From positions 118,309,593 through 118,373,592 of the forward strand of contig OX638130.1 in NCBI GenBank assembly GCA_951804985.1: a stretch of DNA of 64,000 nucleotides. The letters are read 5' to 3'. Numbering within the stretch: position 1 is the first letter of the stretch; each line of letters starts with the position of its first letter. Below, one piece after another: positions 53,437 to 64,000 of the stretch. The position numbers and the translations under genes were made by a program. The stretch is from Dryomyza anilis. Lineage: Eukaryota > Arthropoda > Insecta > Diptera > Dryomyzidae. A model generated the notes under the pieces. It was not told where the DNA came from. It saw only the letters and a program-made list of their open reading frames with translations, and did not search any database.

Positions 53437-55190
53437 TATTTCAGGGGAAAATTTTGATTTTTTTTGTGAAAAATTGAATTTTTATTAAAAAATTGAATTT
53501 TTATTGAAAAATTGAATTTTTATTGAAAAATTGAATTTTTAGTGAAAAATTGAATTTTTAGTGAAAAATTGAATTTTTAGTGAAAAATTGAATTTTTAGT
53601 GAAAAATTGAATTTTTAGTGAAAAATTGAATTTTTAGTGAAAAATTGAATTTTTAGTGAAAAATTGAATTTTTAGTGAAAAATTGAATTTTTAGTGAAAA
53701 AATTAATATTTAGTGAAAAAATTAATTTTTAGTGAAAAATTGACTTTATAGAGAAAAATTATATTTTTAGTGAAAAATTTAATTTTTAATGAAAAATTGA
53801 ATTTTTAATGAAAAATTGAATTTTTAATGAAAATTTGAATTTTTAATGAAAATTTGAATTTTTAGTGAAAAATTGAATTTTTAATGAAAATTTGAATTTG
53901 TATTGAAAATTTGAATTTTTAGTGAATAATTGAATTTTTAGTGAAAAATTAAATTTTTGTTGAAAAATTAAATTTTTAGTGAAAAATTGAATTTTTAGTG
54001 AAAAATTGAATTTTGAGTGAACAATTGAATTTTTAGTGAAAAATTGAATTTTTAGTGAAAAATTGAATTTTTATTGAAAAATTGAATTTTTATTGAAAAA
54101 TTGAATTTTTAGTGAAAAATTGAATTTTTTAGTGAAAAATTGAATTTTTTAGTGAAAAATTGAATTTTTATTGAAAAATTGAATTTTTAGTCAAAAATTG
54201 AATCTTTTAGTGAAAAATTGAATTTTGAGTGAAAAATTGATTATTTAGTGAAAATTTGCATTTTTTAGTGAAAAATTGAATTTTTAGTGAAAAATTGAAG
54301 TTTTAGTGAAAAATTGAATTTTTTAGTGAAAAATGGAATTTTTAGTGAAAAATTAAAATTTTAATGAAAAATAGAATTTTTAGTGAAAAATTGAATTTTT
54401 AGTGTAAATTAGAATTTTTAGTGAACAATTGAATTTTTAGTGAAAAATTGAATTTCTAGTGAAAAATTGAATTTTTAGTGAAAAATTGAATTTTGAATGA
54501 AAAATTTAATTTTTGGTGAAAAGTTCAATTTTTAGTGGAAAGTGGAGTTTTTAGTGAAAAATTGAATTTTTAGTGAAAAATTGAATTTCTAGTGAAAATT
54601 TGAATTTTTTAGTGAAAATTTAATTTTTAGTGAAAATTTGAATTTTTAGTGAAAAATTGAATTTGCAATGAAAAATTTAATTTAAAGTGAAAAATTGAAT
54701 TATTAGTGATAAATTGAATTTTTAGTGAAAATTTGAGTTTTTGGTGAAAAATTGAATTTTTAGTGAAAAATTGAATTTTTAGTGAAAAATAGATTTTTTA
54801 TGAAGAATTGAATTTTTCGTGAAAATTTGAATTTTTAGTAAAAAATTGAATTTTTAGTGAAAAATTGAATTTTTAGTGAAAAATTGAATTTTTAGTGAAA
54901 AATTGAATTTTTAGTGAAAAATTGAATTTTTAGTGAAAAATTGAATTTTTAGTGAAAAATTGAATTTTTAGTGAAAAATTGAATTTTTAGTGAAAAATTG
55001 AATTTTTAGTGAAAAATTGAATTTTTAGTGAAAAATTGAATTTTAGTGAAAAATTGAATTTTTAGTGAAAATTTGAGTTTTTAGTGAAAATTGAATTTTT
55101 AGTGAAAATTGAATTTTTAGTGAAAAATTAAATTTTTGGTGAAAAGTTCAATTTTTAGTGGAAATTTTCAGTGAAAATTTGATTTTTAAT
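53437..55190 (+). repeat. 19-bp satellite array, variant TTGAATTTTTAGTGAAAAA
   Basis: About 90 units of AATTTTTAGTGAAAAATTG. Two stretches (53530-53700 and 54845-55045) are nearly uniform. Each unit is itself an imperfect palindrome (AATTTTT-AGTG-AAAAATT). It begins about 350 bp upstream of the first coding exon in the window and is the inverse of 27415-29275. Confidence 0.97.
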
Positions 55191-56734
55191 TCCTTAACAT
55201 CCCGTTCAATGGATCCTCTTAACTACGATTTAATTAACATTTTCATTTCCTTTTTCTTTTTGCATAATCTTTAAACCTCATTAATTCAAATATTTGGCTT
55301 AGTTCGCTGTCATTTGCCCATTTCCCACCAGTTCCAACTTCTACCATTTGGCACTAATGCTTTATCCATCATTTAATTATTTTGATTATGCCGACGTTGG
55401 CGGTTTCCTCGTTTCCAGTTTCGTTTGTCAAATGTTGGCCATCTTTAATATGCATAACGTTTAATTAATGTTAACGTCTGTCTGTCTTTTATGGTCCATG
55501 CGATGTGTAACAAGCCATTATTATGAGGCCTAAATAATAATATTTCCTTCGTAATCTTATCGAACGAAGCATCTTGACGTGTGGCACAAAAGAAGCCAAA
55601 TAAAAGAGTCGCCGGAAAAAGGCAGAAGAAGAAGGCATCTCAAATAAAATAAAATGGATAAAAAGCAGCAACAAATAAGCGCTATACTAATTAAGGTTAC
55701 AGTCAGGCAATAAACATGAACGAACAACTAACATCCGGCCTTCCTTTGTTGGTTGGACAGTGGACGAACTGTGCCTCGTTGCGTCCGTCCATCCGTCCGA
55801 CGGTCCACATAACCATTTATTGCTGGCCACGGAACCAGCGACGCGCAACGCCTTTTACTGGCCACAAATGGAGTTTAATAAACTGTGGGTTACTAAGGCT
55901 TTTGGCACGAACAAGAACCAAACAAAACAAAAATGAAAGAAAAACCTGCAACGTACCAAAAACAGCACGAAGTCGTCACCATATTTTTACTGCGCCCCCC
56001 CCCCCCCCATTTTTTGCACACTTTGTGTATAATGTGTGTGGTGGGTGTTGGCTGCAGAGAATTCGACTGGACTCGCAGGACAATAGCGATCCGCAAAGTG
56101 GCAACGCTGCTACGTGCCTATTACAGCCACATTAAGGCAAACAACGTACGGTTTACACACTTTCAGAAACACACACATCACACACACGGGCACAAATCCA
56201 TGGAGCGGCGTGCGCCATCTTGTTGCCCCAAAATACCGTAAATCGGAATTCGGAATTTGGTTTGTGTATGTCGATGTTTTGGTCTGTCCTTCTGTCTATC
56301 TAGCTGTCTGTCTGTATGTCTGTGTGTGGTAAACAAGCCTCGTTTATTTGGTCACTTATTGCGCGCCATGTGAATCCAAATTACAACAACAACAACTAGA
56401 AAACAATCCGTGAAACCTTGCACAGGTTATGCTCTGTTTGATTGAGGTTATACTCGGCCAAACATTTCCGGCGGAATGTTTTGCCTCGCATGAAACTGGC
56501 ACTGGTTGCTGGCTGCCGGCCCGGTCGCATTTAGTTAATTTGTCCTTGTCATTGGTGGTCACGATAAGCCACGTCTCGATATAATATTGATGCATATCGA
56601 TAACGCATGTTTCGAAAAACAATAAAAGAGATTACTGAGCAGTTATTATTATTTATTGGGTTAGTCATTGCAAATGCTATATACAAATTAACTTTATGTA
56701 AATATTATATTATAATAAAAAAAATTATATATGG
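55191..56734. other. Less repetitive upstream intron or 5' region
   Basis: More complex and GC-richer than its surroundings, with a C14 run near 55986-56000 and TCTGTCTG runs at 56285-56325. I looked for a signal-peptide exon here and did not find a convincing one. Confidence 0.6.
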
Positions 56735-57530
56735 AAACTACGGGATCCGTACGAAATATCAAAAAAAAAATGTCGAAACCTTAAAATGTCGAAATTTAAA
56801 AGCCTTAGAACGCCGAAACAATATTTGGCCGAATCACAAAATGTCGAACATTTTTTTAAAGCTAGAAAATGTCGACAAATTTTTTAAACTATAAATACTA
56901 AAACATTTTTTTTAAAGGATCACAAAATGTCGAAAATTAAAATGCCGAAATATCAAAATGTTGAAATACAAATTTCAAATCCTATATGAGCAAGTCCACA
57001 CCAAATCTCGTAGGATTTGCAACTCACTCTCTTCGTTTTAAATGATATTTTGCTAACTGATAAAGGGTATCAGGATCTGCATTCACCATTTTTTTCCGAC
57101 CACTATTTCCAAAAATATCACTTTTTCCAGAGATACAGTCCAAAGTTAAAAAAATTGTCAATGATAACTTTTGTATGGTGGTTCCTATTGAAATATCCCA
57201 GCATATTTAAAAATGTCCGCATGAATCCTAGAGTAGCTAAAAATCAGAATTCGTTCTTTTCTAATATCTTTATCTTCGAGTTTTTTCGACATTTTCCATC
57301 ATTTTTTCGGAAAAAATTATTTCATCATATTAAATTTCGGCATTTTTAGTTTTCGACATTTTGTTTTTCAACATTTTAGTTTTCAACATTTTGATTTTCG
57401 ACATTTTGGTTTTCGACATTTTTGTTTTCGACATTTTCAGGTTTCCATATTTTTATTTTCTACATTTTTGTCTTCGGTATTTTTAGTTTCGATATTTTAA
57501 ATTTCGACTTATCGTACCCCTAGTAGAAAT
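56735..57530. mobile_element. Foldback element with ATGTCGAAA / TTTCGACAT arms
   Basis: The left arm repeats AAAATGTCGAAA-type words (56745-56960); the right arm repeats the inverse TTTTCGACATTTTGG (57330-57510) in units of about 16 bp. Outer ends CTACGGGATCCGTACGAAAT and TCGTACCCCTAGTAG are roughly inverted. The 370-bp centre is unique. Confidence 0.82.
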
Positions 57531-57976
57531 TTTGGTAGGGCCATGGTCATGAAGTGATCATGTCATTATTTGAGATGATCGGGATATGATGAGGCCCATA
57601 ATGTCCTTGTAACGCAGTGTCCTGATCATGTACTCACCTCAGGCAATGATCATGTACTGATCGGGTAATTCCCCATATCATTATTTATCTGACCATTTCC
57701 TTGTTAAAACATGAGCATACGAAAGCACTACAAATACCCGATGAAATAAAATATCATACCTCATTGAAACCTGATCATTGCCCGATGAAAATGTCTTTAT
57801 GAGGAACAACTAATGTAGCTTTGATCGGGACCATTGGCTGTTTAGATAATGTAAACCCTGCTATGGTAAGCATGATAAGGGCATGACAAGGCAATGATCA
57901 TATTTGCTCTAATAGGGGTTACCTGACGAAACCCCGATCGTTTCCCGATGGCGCATCGGGCAAATTTCCACTAGGG
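57521..57976. mobile_element. MITE-like element with CCCTAGTGGAAATTT ends
   Basis: Left CCCTAGTAGAAATTTTGG and right CAAATTTCCACTAGGG are inverted repeats of about 15 bp. The interior is dense in TGATCA and GATGATCGGG words in both directions. It adjoins or slightly overlaps the end of the previous foldback. Superfamily not assigned. Confidence 0.75.
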
Positions 57977-58234
57977 ACCAGACCCGGAAACTACACCCTT
58001 TTTAAGTGTTATTCTGAAATATACAACAATTTAAGTTCAATAAATATCAATTGAAATTCAGAAATTCCATTTGAAATTTAAAATATATCATTTGCAATTT
58101 TAATTTTTGATAGATTTTCAAAATATACCGATTGATATTCACAACATTTCATTTGAAATTCAGAAAGTATCAAATTGAAATTTATAAATTTCTATTTGAA
58201 ATTCAGACAATATTTTACTACTAAACAATACGAG

Positions 58235-58655
58235 AAAAATTGATTGCCATGGACATCCCATATATCATTTCTATATAATTCGTGATTGCTGTTTATTACT
58301 GCATACTCAGTTTTCTTTCTATTACATAATGTTTTTATGAAAATCGCTATAGAAATTTTATAATATTTTCGTCTACTTTATATCATAAAAGAAATACAGA
58401 CCCTTAATAAACTAGTTTTCGAAAAAACTGTAAACGCAACTTTTCTTTTAATTGTCCTGACTAATTTCAATTAACCAACAAATACTAATATTCCGGTTTT
58501 TTTTTAAGATATTTGAATAAAAACTCGAAATTTTAAAATTTTTTTTAGAAAATTTTTGGATGATATTTTTAGCAATTAGGATATTATGATAAATAAAAAA
58601 ATGGTTTACGATTATGCAGAGAATAGTTCAAACTAACGACCCAAATAAATAACTT
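58235..58655 (-). repeat. Dispersed repeat D1, copy 2 (inverted)
   Basis: Reverse-oriented relative of 4597-5080. Landmarks include TGGACATCCCATATATCATT, TATAATTCGTGATTGCTG, GAAAAAACTGTAAACGCAAC and AGATATTTGAATAAAAACTC. A small extra piece of the same repeat is at about 58748-58790. Confidence 0.75.
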
Positions 58656-58945
58656 TTTCTTATCAGTTCTAATTTTTAAATCTACAGTTCCGTCAAAAAA
58701 ATGAAAAATTTTTAAAATGCTTGCATATTTTACTAAAATATTTCTCAAAAAGTCTACGTAATAGAAATAAAACTGAGTATGCAATAAGAAAAATTTAATG
58801 ACTATTGAGCTACAATTGGAAATGATGTAGAAGAAATATATTCGCATATTAAAAAAAAAAAACTACATAATAACAACATTTTGTGTGTCTAATTTAGAAC
58901 AGTATTAACCTACATATTTTCAAAATTGTGATTTGGATGAATTAT

Positions 58946-60180
58946 ACACAGAAAAAAAAATTCTTCAATATGATGAATTTATTCATAAATATTATGAATT
59001 TTTTCACCAACTACCAGATTCATCATATTGATACCTCTGTTCATTAAATGACATATTAATGAATGTATTCATTATGTATGAACAAAATATTCAATACAAT
59101 GAATTTTAATTGTCATATTGATGAATTTGTTCATAATATTTTTTCAAAAAAAAAAAAAAATTTTAAATAATTTGAATAAAAGTGTACAAATTTTATTTAA
59201 AAATAACAGTACAAAAATTTACAAAAAAATTATCCCAAAAAAAAATTTTGGACAAAAAAAATTGTTCCAAAAAAAATGTAAAAAAAAATTCGAAAAAAAA
59301 AATTGTTCAAAAAAAAATTTTGTTCGAAAAAAAAAATTGTTCGAAAACTGTCGAAATATTTTTTCAAAAAAAAATATATATTTTTATAAATTAATTAAAA
59401 AAAAGTGTTTTAAAAATACTGTTATTTTTAAAACACTTTTTAAATTAAATTAAAAAAAAATATATACAAAAAAAAAAAATATTCCAAAAAAAAATTTTTT
59501 TAGAAAAAAAAAATTCCGAAAAAAAAATCGAAAAAAATGTGTCCGAAAAAAATTTTATTCGAAAAAATAGAGTAATGCAAAAACTGATTTGTCGAGCTCT
59601 AGGTCTACCAAATGCAATATGTATTTTGCACTGGTTCAAAAAAACAACAGCAGGAATTGACAACAACAAGTTTTTGGTTTTTTGTCAATGACTGCTGTTT
59701 TTTGTGCCCGACAAATTAGTTTTTGAAAAAAAAAAAAAAATGTTTCAAAATATATTTTTTATAAATATAACTTTTTATTAATAAAATGTTGTAATTATAA
59801 AACATTTGACTAATTTATGCATGTCGAGCAAGCATAATATAAGAATTAACATACAAGAACTACTTGAGAAATACGTAAAAAAATGAACGAAAAAAAAATA
59901 TTATGATTGAAATTTCGTTTAATAACCAGCGTTCTTCAATATGAAGAATAATATGTTGTATTTTATATTTTGGTTCATTAATATGATGAACGTATTCTCC
60001 ACATACAGTTCATCATATTGAAGAACACATTTTCGACAGTTCCCAAGCGTTCTTCATATTTATGATAGCATTCATAACATTGATGGCGTTAGTCATTGAT
60101 ATTATGAATGGTTTTTCAATACAGTGAATCATGGTTTGCAGAACGGTATTCATCAACATGATGTACATTTTTTTCTGTGT
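58946..60180. mobile_element. Element with ACACAGAAAAAAA ends and ATATGATGAA repeats
   Basis: The 13-bp ends ACACAGAAAAAAA and TTTTTTTCTGTGT are perfect inverted repeats 1.2 kb apart. Near both ends are TTCTTCAATATGATGAAT / TTCATCATATTGAAGAA words. The centre (59140-59560) is a TTC-AAAAAAA simple repeat with a hairpin around AAGTGTTTTAAAAATACTGT. Related scraps lie at 30200, 61510 and 63860. Confidence 0.7.
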
Positions 60181-62039
60181 TGTATATCAACATCTGCACA
60201 AAATGCATTTGAAACCCACTTCAAGACATTCATTTTATTTCAAAACATTTATTGTCGTCACACAAGTACTGTCAAAACAAAACACAAACAAGACGTAGTT
60301 GTAGTGAAGAGACTATAATGATGTGCCATTAAAATTCAAAAACTGAAATGAACCGCTTATTTGAAAATTTTTTATCATTCTATTTTTCATTATTTAATTT
60401 TTTTAAAAACAAAATTTTTTTGTTGAACATATTAATGCGTTTTTGTCGTACAACAATTTTTTTTAACATTTTTTATTTTTTGAAAAAATAAAGCTTGTTG
60501 TATTTTTTATAAACACATTAATATCGACAACAACATTACTGCATTCGAACTTCGACTGGCATTTCAATTGTTGTTTTCAAAGTTCGTCTTCGCACTCGTT
60601 TCTCGTTGCACTCACTCGTTGCACTCACTGTATGCGTTACATGTTCAGCGACGGTATTGTCATTTCGTTTTGTTTTTCAAAACATTCAATGTTTTGAAAA
60701 AAAAAATGTATTGACAGTACTTGACACCAAAGAAACAAATACTGCAGTGAAGTGAAGGTGGAGGAGACTTCACCATAATGCATGCAGAGTGCAGTAGTGC
60801 ATATGTTGCAGAGTGAACTTCAAATACATTTGTGCAGATGTCTAATACTTACTATGTCAAAAATCGGATTTACTACTTGATTAATTAATACAAAATATGG
60901 CTTCCCAGTCTGACATTCGATTGATATCATTTCGAGACTAATTTAATACGTCGAAGTATTCATTCGATCTCGATTACGATTCTCGCATCTATATCAAGCT
61001 ACAAATATCGGAACGAGAATTTTTTCTAAATCCAATCATTAGAGATCATCATTGCGTATTAAACTGCATGGTCAAATCGAATCTGTACAACGAAAATGTT
61101 ACGATTAAACGAGATATCGTTTAGAAATTTCAGAACGTTTGGGGACAAAATTAACTTTGCGAGATATAGACAAAGGAAATTTAAAACATTACAAAAACAT
61201 TAAAAGATTTGATTTTTATTTAGTATTTATAAGTTTTGAAATTCACAGTCCGCCATTCGATTCGATATCATATCGAGACATATTCGATATGTCGATGTAC
61301 TCAATAGATGTTGGTTATGATTATCGTAGCAATGTATATCAAGGTACAATTCGTGCTAAGACATACGCAAATATCGTAACCGGGCTTTGAACTATTCTTG
61401 CTTCGATATAACTTCAATTTGTCTATTCTATATCAAACTTTCTTTCTTATATACCTTTTCATACAATATACATGTGAGATCTTAAAAATGAGAATACAAG
61501 GTTACATGGATAAAAATGTTCATCCTATTGAAAAATTTTGTTCATAATTTCATTCATAATTTCAATGAGAACAAAACGTGTCAGTAAAAGTGTTCATCAA
61601 TTTGTAAAATGTATTGGTTTATAATAGAACATCGTGTACTTTGTAGTATTCTTTCAATTGTGTAAAAAAATAAACAACATTTTTAAATTAAAAAAATGAA
61701 ATTCAACCGCTATAAGAAGATTAACCCTCACAAACATAACCCGTATATTTTAATCCTCTTCCTCATATCGTTTCATTAAAATTCAATTAAAAACCAATAA
61801 AAGGTAGTAGTTGTTGACTCAATAAAAACCAGCAAATAAAAATAAATAAATAATTATTCGATAGGTTATTAAATGATTGCATCAGTGTGGTACTTAGTAA
61901 CAGTCAATTTTTATTTGTAGTTGTCAACATGGTAATAAAATGGTATTTATAGCTATTTATAATTCATATTATTTTACAAATATAATAAAATATTGCAAAT
62001 ATACGTAATTACTGCTAATTAATTTACTGAAAATGTGTT
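60181..62039. other. Upstream non-coding region, no gene recognised
   Basis: AT-rich. A related ATTGAAAAATTTTGTTCAT scrap at 61510-61600 resembles the MITE above. The 83-codon frame at 61139-61390 has no domain I know. Confidence 0.55.
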
Positions 62040-63295
62040 TACTTCAGTTTAATTTATGAAAAATAGAATTTCTATCATAAATTGAATTTTGAGTGAAAAT
62101 TAGAATTATTAGTGACAATTAAATATTAGTTATAAAGAGAATTTTTAGTGTAAAATTGAATTTTTAGTGAAAAATTGATTTTTTTTTTGTGAAGAATTGA
62201 ATTTTAGTGAACACTGAATTTTGAGTGAAAATTTGAATTTTGAGTAAAAATTTGAATATTGAGTGAAAATTTGAATTTTGGGTAAAAATTTCATTTTTTA
62301 TTGATAAATCGAAATTTGAGTGGTAATTTGAATTTTTAGTGAAAATTTGAATTTTGAGTAAAAATTGGAATTTTGAGTGAAAATTTGAATTTTGAGTGAA
62401 AATTTGAATTTTAATGGAAAATTTGAATTTTGAGTAAAATTATGATTTTGAGTGAAAATTTGAATTTTGAGTGAAAAATTGAATTTTGAGTGAAAATTTG
62501 AATTTTTGAATTTTCAAAAATATAGTTTAATTAAACATTTCGTTATTTATAATGATAATTTGAATTTTGAGTGAAAATTTGAATTTTACGTGAAAAATTT
62601 AATTGCTAGTGAAAAGTTTAATTTTGAGTTAAAATTAGAATTTTGAGTGAAAACTTGAATTTAAGTAAAATTATAATTTTGAGTTAAAATTGAATTTTGA
62701 TGAAAAATTGATTTTTTAGTACAAAATATAATTTTGAGTGGAAATTTAATTTTGAGCGGAAATTTAATTTTGAGTGGAAATTTAATTTTGAGTGGAAATT
62801 TGAATTTGATTGAAAATTGATTTTTAAGTGATAATTTTACTTTTTAGTGAAAAATTGAACTTTTTGTGAAAAAATTTAATTTTTAGTGAACATTTGAATT
62901 TTTAGGGAAAAATTTAATTTTAAGTGAAAAATTTAATTTTTAGTGAAAAATTTAAATTTGAGTGAAAATTTGAATTTTGAGTGAAAATTTGAATTTTGAG
63001 TGAAAATTGGAATTTTGAGTGAAAATTGGAATTTTGAGTGAAAACTAGAATTTTTATTGAAAAATCGAATTTTGAGTGATAAATTGAACTTTGAGTGATA
63101 AATTGAATTTTGAGTGAAAAATTGAATTTTGAGTGAAAATTTAAATTATGGGTGAAAATTTGAGAGAACAATTGAATTTTGAGTGAAAAATTGAAAAATT
63201 GGTAAATTTAATTTTTAGTGAAAAATTGAATCTTAAGCGAAGAATTGGGGATTTTGCAAAAAATAGAATTTTTGGTGAAAATTAAAAATTGTTCG
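62040..63295 (+). repeat. 19-bp satellite array, mixed GAG/TAG variants
   Basis: About 65 degenerate units such as GAATTTTGAGTGAAAATTT. More diverged than 53437-55190 and closer to the 14636-15500 variant. Same orientation as those two. Confidence 0.93.
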
Positions 63296-64000
63296 TTGAT
63301 TAAATTCTAAATTCTCTAATTCAGAATATAATTTTTAATACGTAATTTTAAAGATTTAATAATTTTAAATATCGAATAAGTATGGTTATTAATCATCGCT
63401 TATTTTAGACAATTGAACGAATACTAAAAACACCAACATGTTAATCAACTTAACGAATATATCCTCATTTTTTTTTTATTTGTAGTTAATACATAAAAAT
63501 TATCATTAATATTAATTCCATCTACCCTATGAGGCAAAGCGTTGCGCGATAGTGTCCTTTTGTCCTTTGTCTCTAATCGATGGGTTATAATAATCGCTAA
63601 ATTGCTGATTGCTGCCAATGCGATTAATGTGGTGCCGGAAGGCGCCTTTAGTGCGATTAATTATTATAGCGTTTAATTTATGATGTCAAAGCAAAAACTA
63701 GATTCTGGCAAAAATATTACGCTATAAGAGGTTTATTTAGGTTATTTTGTTTTGCTTTTGTTATTAAAATTAATTAATGCAAAATATATTTTGCATTTAA
63801 ATTATGAACAATAAAAATATTATTGTACAAAATAAAAAAAATTTTAAAAAAATAAAAAAATCATCGTATTGAAGAATTTTGTTCTTTAAAAATATTGTTC
63901 TTCAAACAATTTATAATATAATTAACTACTAAACGTCAATTGTATAAATTCATCATCAATTTGATGAATAACTGTAAAAGTGTTCCTTAATTTGACAAAG
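63296..64000. other. AT-rich non-coding end of window
   Basis: No exon recognised. The last 140 bp carry TTCATCATCAATTTGATGAA and related words of the ACACAGAAAAAAA MITE family, probably another copy that continues past the window. Confidence 0.55.

Noticed and set aside
55191..56734. Possible first exon or promoter of the receptor gene
   Set aside because: GC-richer and less repetitive, but I found no signal peptide with a usable donor and no convincing core promoter.
61139..61390. 83-codon frame MGTKLTLRDIDKGNLKHY
   Set aside because: No domain recognised, flanked by AT-rich sequence with no gene signals.

Overview
The window is intron-rich DNA from an insect, most likely a higher fly (Brachycera). 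The only protein-coding gene I can support is a nicotinic acetylcholine receptor alpha subunit on the minus strand. Nine coding exons run from 53090 down to the stop codon at 1647-1649. They splice in frame into 764 residues covering nearly the whole mature protein: ligand-binding domain with Cys-loop, vicinal cysteine pair, TM1-TM3, a cytoplasmic loop of about 390 residues, TM4 and a short tail. The exon or exons for the signal peptide and extreme N-terminus were not found and probably lie beyond 64000. The sequence and the very long TM3-TM4 loop fit the alpha3 orthologue best, with alpha4 as the alternative. The species cannot be fixed. The fly assignment rests on this paralogue, on a repeat core resembling dipteran mini-me/DINE-1 elements, and on overall repeat style.

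Layout, lowest coordinate first: 1-1646 is 3' UTR or downstream DNA with trinucleotide repeats and mariner-type MITEs. Last exon 1647-1847. A 6.8-kb intron (1848-8683) holds a Helitron-like element, a long foldback element and ATCGAT-rich repeats. Exons for the cytoplasmic loop and TM2-TM3 lie at 8684-11083; one intron between them is almost entirely a 12-bp tandem array. A 5.5-kb intron (11084-16588) holds a Helitron, a SINE, mariner MITEs and a 19-bp satellite. The TM1/loop C exon is 16589-16757. An 18.3-kb intron (16758-35029) has at least five different tandem arrays and several MITEs. Exon 35030-35145. A 17.2-kb intron (35146-52315) has two LINE families, nested SINE/LINE insertions, MITEs and an ACTAGT-rich array. 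Exons 52316-52496 and 52800-53090 follow. From 53091 to 64000 there are two more 19-bp arrays, foldback elements and MITEs.

No other gene, rRNA, true tRNA or CRISPR-like array is visible. The most notable structure is one 19-bp near-palindromic satellite family present as four arrays in this one locus, with one array inverted relative to the others. Complementary blocks of roughly 1-2 kb therefore flank receptor exons in the same pre-mRNA, which suggests long double-stranded RNA, exon circularisation or RNA editing as testable possibilities.
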